Shown here piece after piece: positions 5,015 to 5,927 of a stretch of DNA of 5,927 nucleotides. The notes below the pieces were generated by a model that was given only the letters and a program-made list of their open reading frames with translations, was not told the DNA's origin and made no database searches. Origin of the DNA: an uncultured Pseudomonadota bacterium (GTDB lineage Bacteria > Lernaellota > Lernaellaia > Lernaellales > Lernaellaceae); contig CALBTQ010000224.1 of NCBI GenBank assembly GCA_937967875.1, positions 1 through 5,927 of the forward strand. The letters are read 5' to 3'. Numbering within the stretch: position 1 is the first letter of the stretch; every line of letters begins with the position of its first letter. A program made the translations under genes and the position numbers.

Positions 5015-5927
5015 ATTACAGATTTAAATACGATTTTAAATTTTTTGGCATTGCCATTGTCTACAATGCTCTTTGTATATATTTGGGTATTAAAACATTC
5101 TTCTACTTTGAAAATAATCTTTCGAACTTCCACTGGATAATTAAAATACTCGATCGAATCGATTTGGCGGATTTTCTACATACCATCATTAATTTTCATC
5201 GATTGGTCCATTTCGTTTTCATTAATGAACTCATTTATTGGGTGGTATTTTTATTTCTCTTACTGCTGATTTTCCTGTTTGACCGTCTGTTGCATCGCTG
5301 GGTTCGTTTTCACCTGATCGTCTTGTTGGTGATCACACTCTTCATCATCCCCTGCCTTGCTTTTCCCGCATTGCTTTTTATTATATATTTATATTTAATT
5401 ATAAATTATCCCGTCGCCGAACGAGCGTTTGTCTATATTCTCAAATACCGAGTTTACCGCTATCTATTGATAATTATTCTATCGCTGCCTTTCATGGCGA
5501 TCATTCTTCCGCAATATCTATTATTCTTTCTCTATCGGGAAAAGCCGAAACTGGACATGTCCAATGCGGTGAAAAAATACGTACCCGCCCTTATCCCCGT
5601 TTTTCTCGTTTCCGTGATCATGGCCAGCGTTGTCGGACACTTATTCCCGAACTTACCAAGCGTTCATAAGCAAAAAGACATATATGCGGGCACTATCTAC
5701 GACATCAAAATCGACCGAACCACCGACCGGCTTTTTGTCGCCGACATGAACCGCAGCAAATTGCAGGTTTTCAATTTGGCCGACAGCAAATTAATTCAGA
5801 CAATCGATTTTCCACGGGGACATGTGGAAAGGATCATTGTGGACGAGAAAAATAGAAATCTTTACCGTTGCAATAACATTACTCGCCGACTGCTCACCTA
5901 CGATCTGGACACATTTGAGCTTAAGCA
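5011..5927 (+). CDS. Polytopic membrane protein with C-terminal beta-propeller-like repeats, 5' part
   Basis: An open frame of 305 codons with no stop before the window edge, so the C terminus is missing. The first 215 residues are very hydrophobic, with likely membrane segments near 11-31, 71-90, 100-114, 115-131, 151-174 and 191-212. From about 225 the character changes to soluble repeats of roughly 40 residues. The first (about 228-268) holds IYDIKIDRTTDRLFVADMN and LQVFNLADSK; the second (about 270-305) holds VERIIVDEKNRNLYRCNN and LLTYDLDTFEL. The rhythm of Asp-containing turn, hydrophobic strand, then strand ending in a new loop is that of YVTN/NHL-type beta-propeller blades. So a membrane domain probably carries a propeller on one face, for binding or sensing. 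I cannot name a family. Codon use in the membrane part is rich in TTA, ATA and TTT, unlike the upstream operon. ATG 5011 is the first usable start after an in-frame TGA at 4939-4941; no Shine-Dalgarno is close, and an AAGGAAG run lies about 40 nt away. Confidence 0.8.
   Translation, partial: MNYRFKYDFKFFGIAIVYNALCIYLGIKTFFYFENNLSNFHWIIKILDRIDLADFLHTIINFHRLVHFVFINELIYWVVFLFLLLLIFLFDRLLHRWVRFHLIVLLVITLFIIPCLAFPALLFIIYLYLIINYPVAERAFVYILKYRVYRYLLIIILSLPFMAIILPQYLLFFLYREKPKLDMSNAVKKYVPALIPVFLVSVIMASVVGHLFPNLPSVHKQKDIYAGTIYDIKIDRTTDRLFVADMNRSKLQVFNLADSKLIQTIDFPRGHVERIIVDEKNRNLYRCNNITRRLLTYDLDTFELK

Overview
The window is the left end of an assembled bacterial contig. Bases 1-54 are not genomic: they match an Illumina P7-side index adapter, and the biological sequence starts at 55. 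The genes on the interior are GC-rich, tightly packed, bacterial in style (GTG/ATG starts, ATGA overlaps, one strong Shine-Dalgarno) and of a cell-envelope or secondary-metabolite kind. Adapter carry-over suggests a draft or metagenome assembly. Nothing here fixes the phylum; a Gram-negative uncultured bacterium is a guess from gene content only.

Layout. (1) 55-200, minus strand: the first 48 residues of an extended-SDR NAD-dependent sugar epimerase/dehydratase, cut by the contig end; its apparent stop codon is made with the last adapter base. (2) 201-519: a divergent intergenic region with a good sigma70-type promoter candidate for the epimerase. (3) 520-4890, plus strand: a compact five-gene run. 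It holds a family 2 glycosyltransferase, a NodB-type polysaccharide deacetylase, a PP-loop ATP pyrophosphatase with a CxxC...C cysteine set, a 56-residue single-pass membrane protein in a different frame, and a B12-binding-domain radical SAM enzyme. Two junctions are ATGA overlaps, one is an 8-bp overlap and one is a 28-bp gap, so this is almost certainly one transcription unit. (4) 4891-5010: an AT-rich spacer with two perfect 14-bp palindromes, the second overlapping a consensus TTGACA box. (5) 5011 to the right edge: an open reading frame with no stop, encoding a polytopic membrane domain followed by the first blades of a probable beta-propeller.

How they may work together (inference). The glycosyltransferase would put a sugar on a polyprenyl or other lipid carrier. 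The deacetylase, which lacks an export signal, would expose an amine on the cytoplasmic side. The PP-loop enzyme would activate a group by adenylation, for amidation or sulfur insertion. The radical SAM/B12 enzyme would do a difficult methylation or rearrangement. The small membrane protein could tether these steps to the inner membrane. The set does not match a pathway I can name. The most unusual points are the pairing of a TtcA/TtuA-like cysteine arrangement with glycan enzymes, the small membrane gene between it and the radical SAM gene, and the membrane/beta-propeller fusion behind a palindrome-marked promoter.
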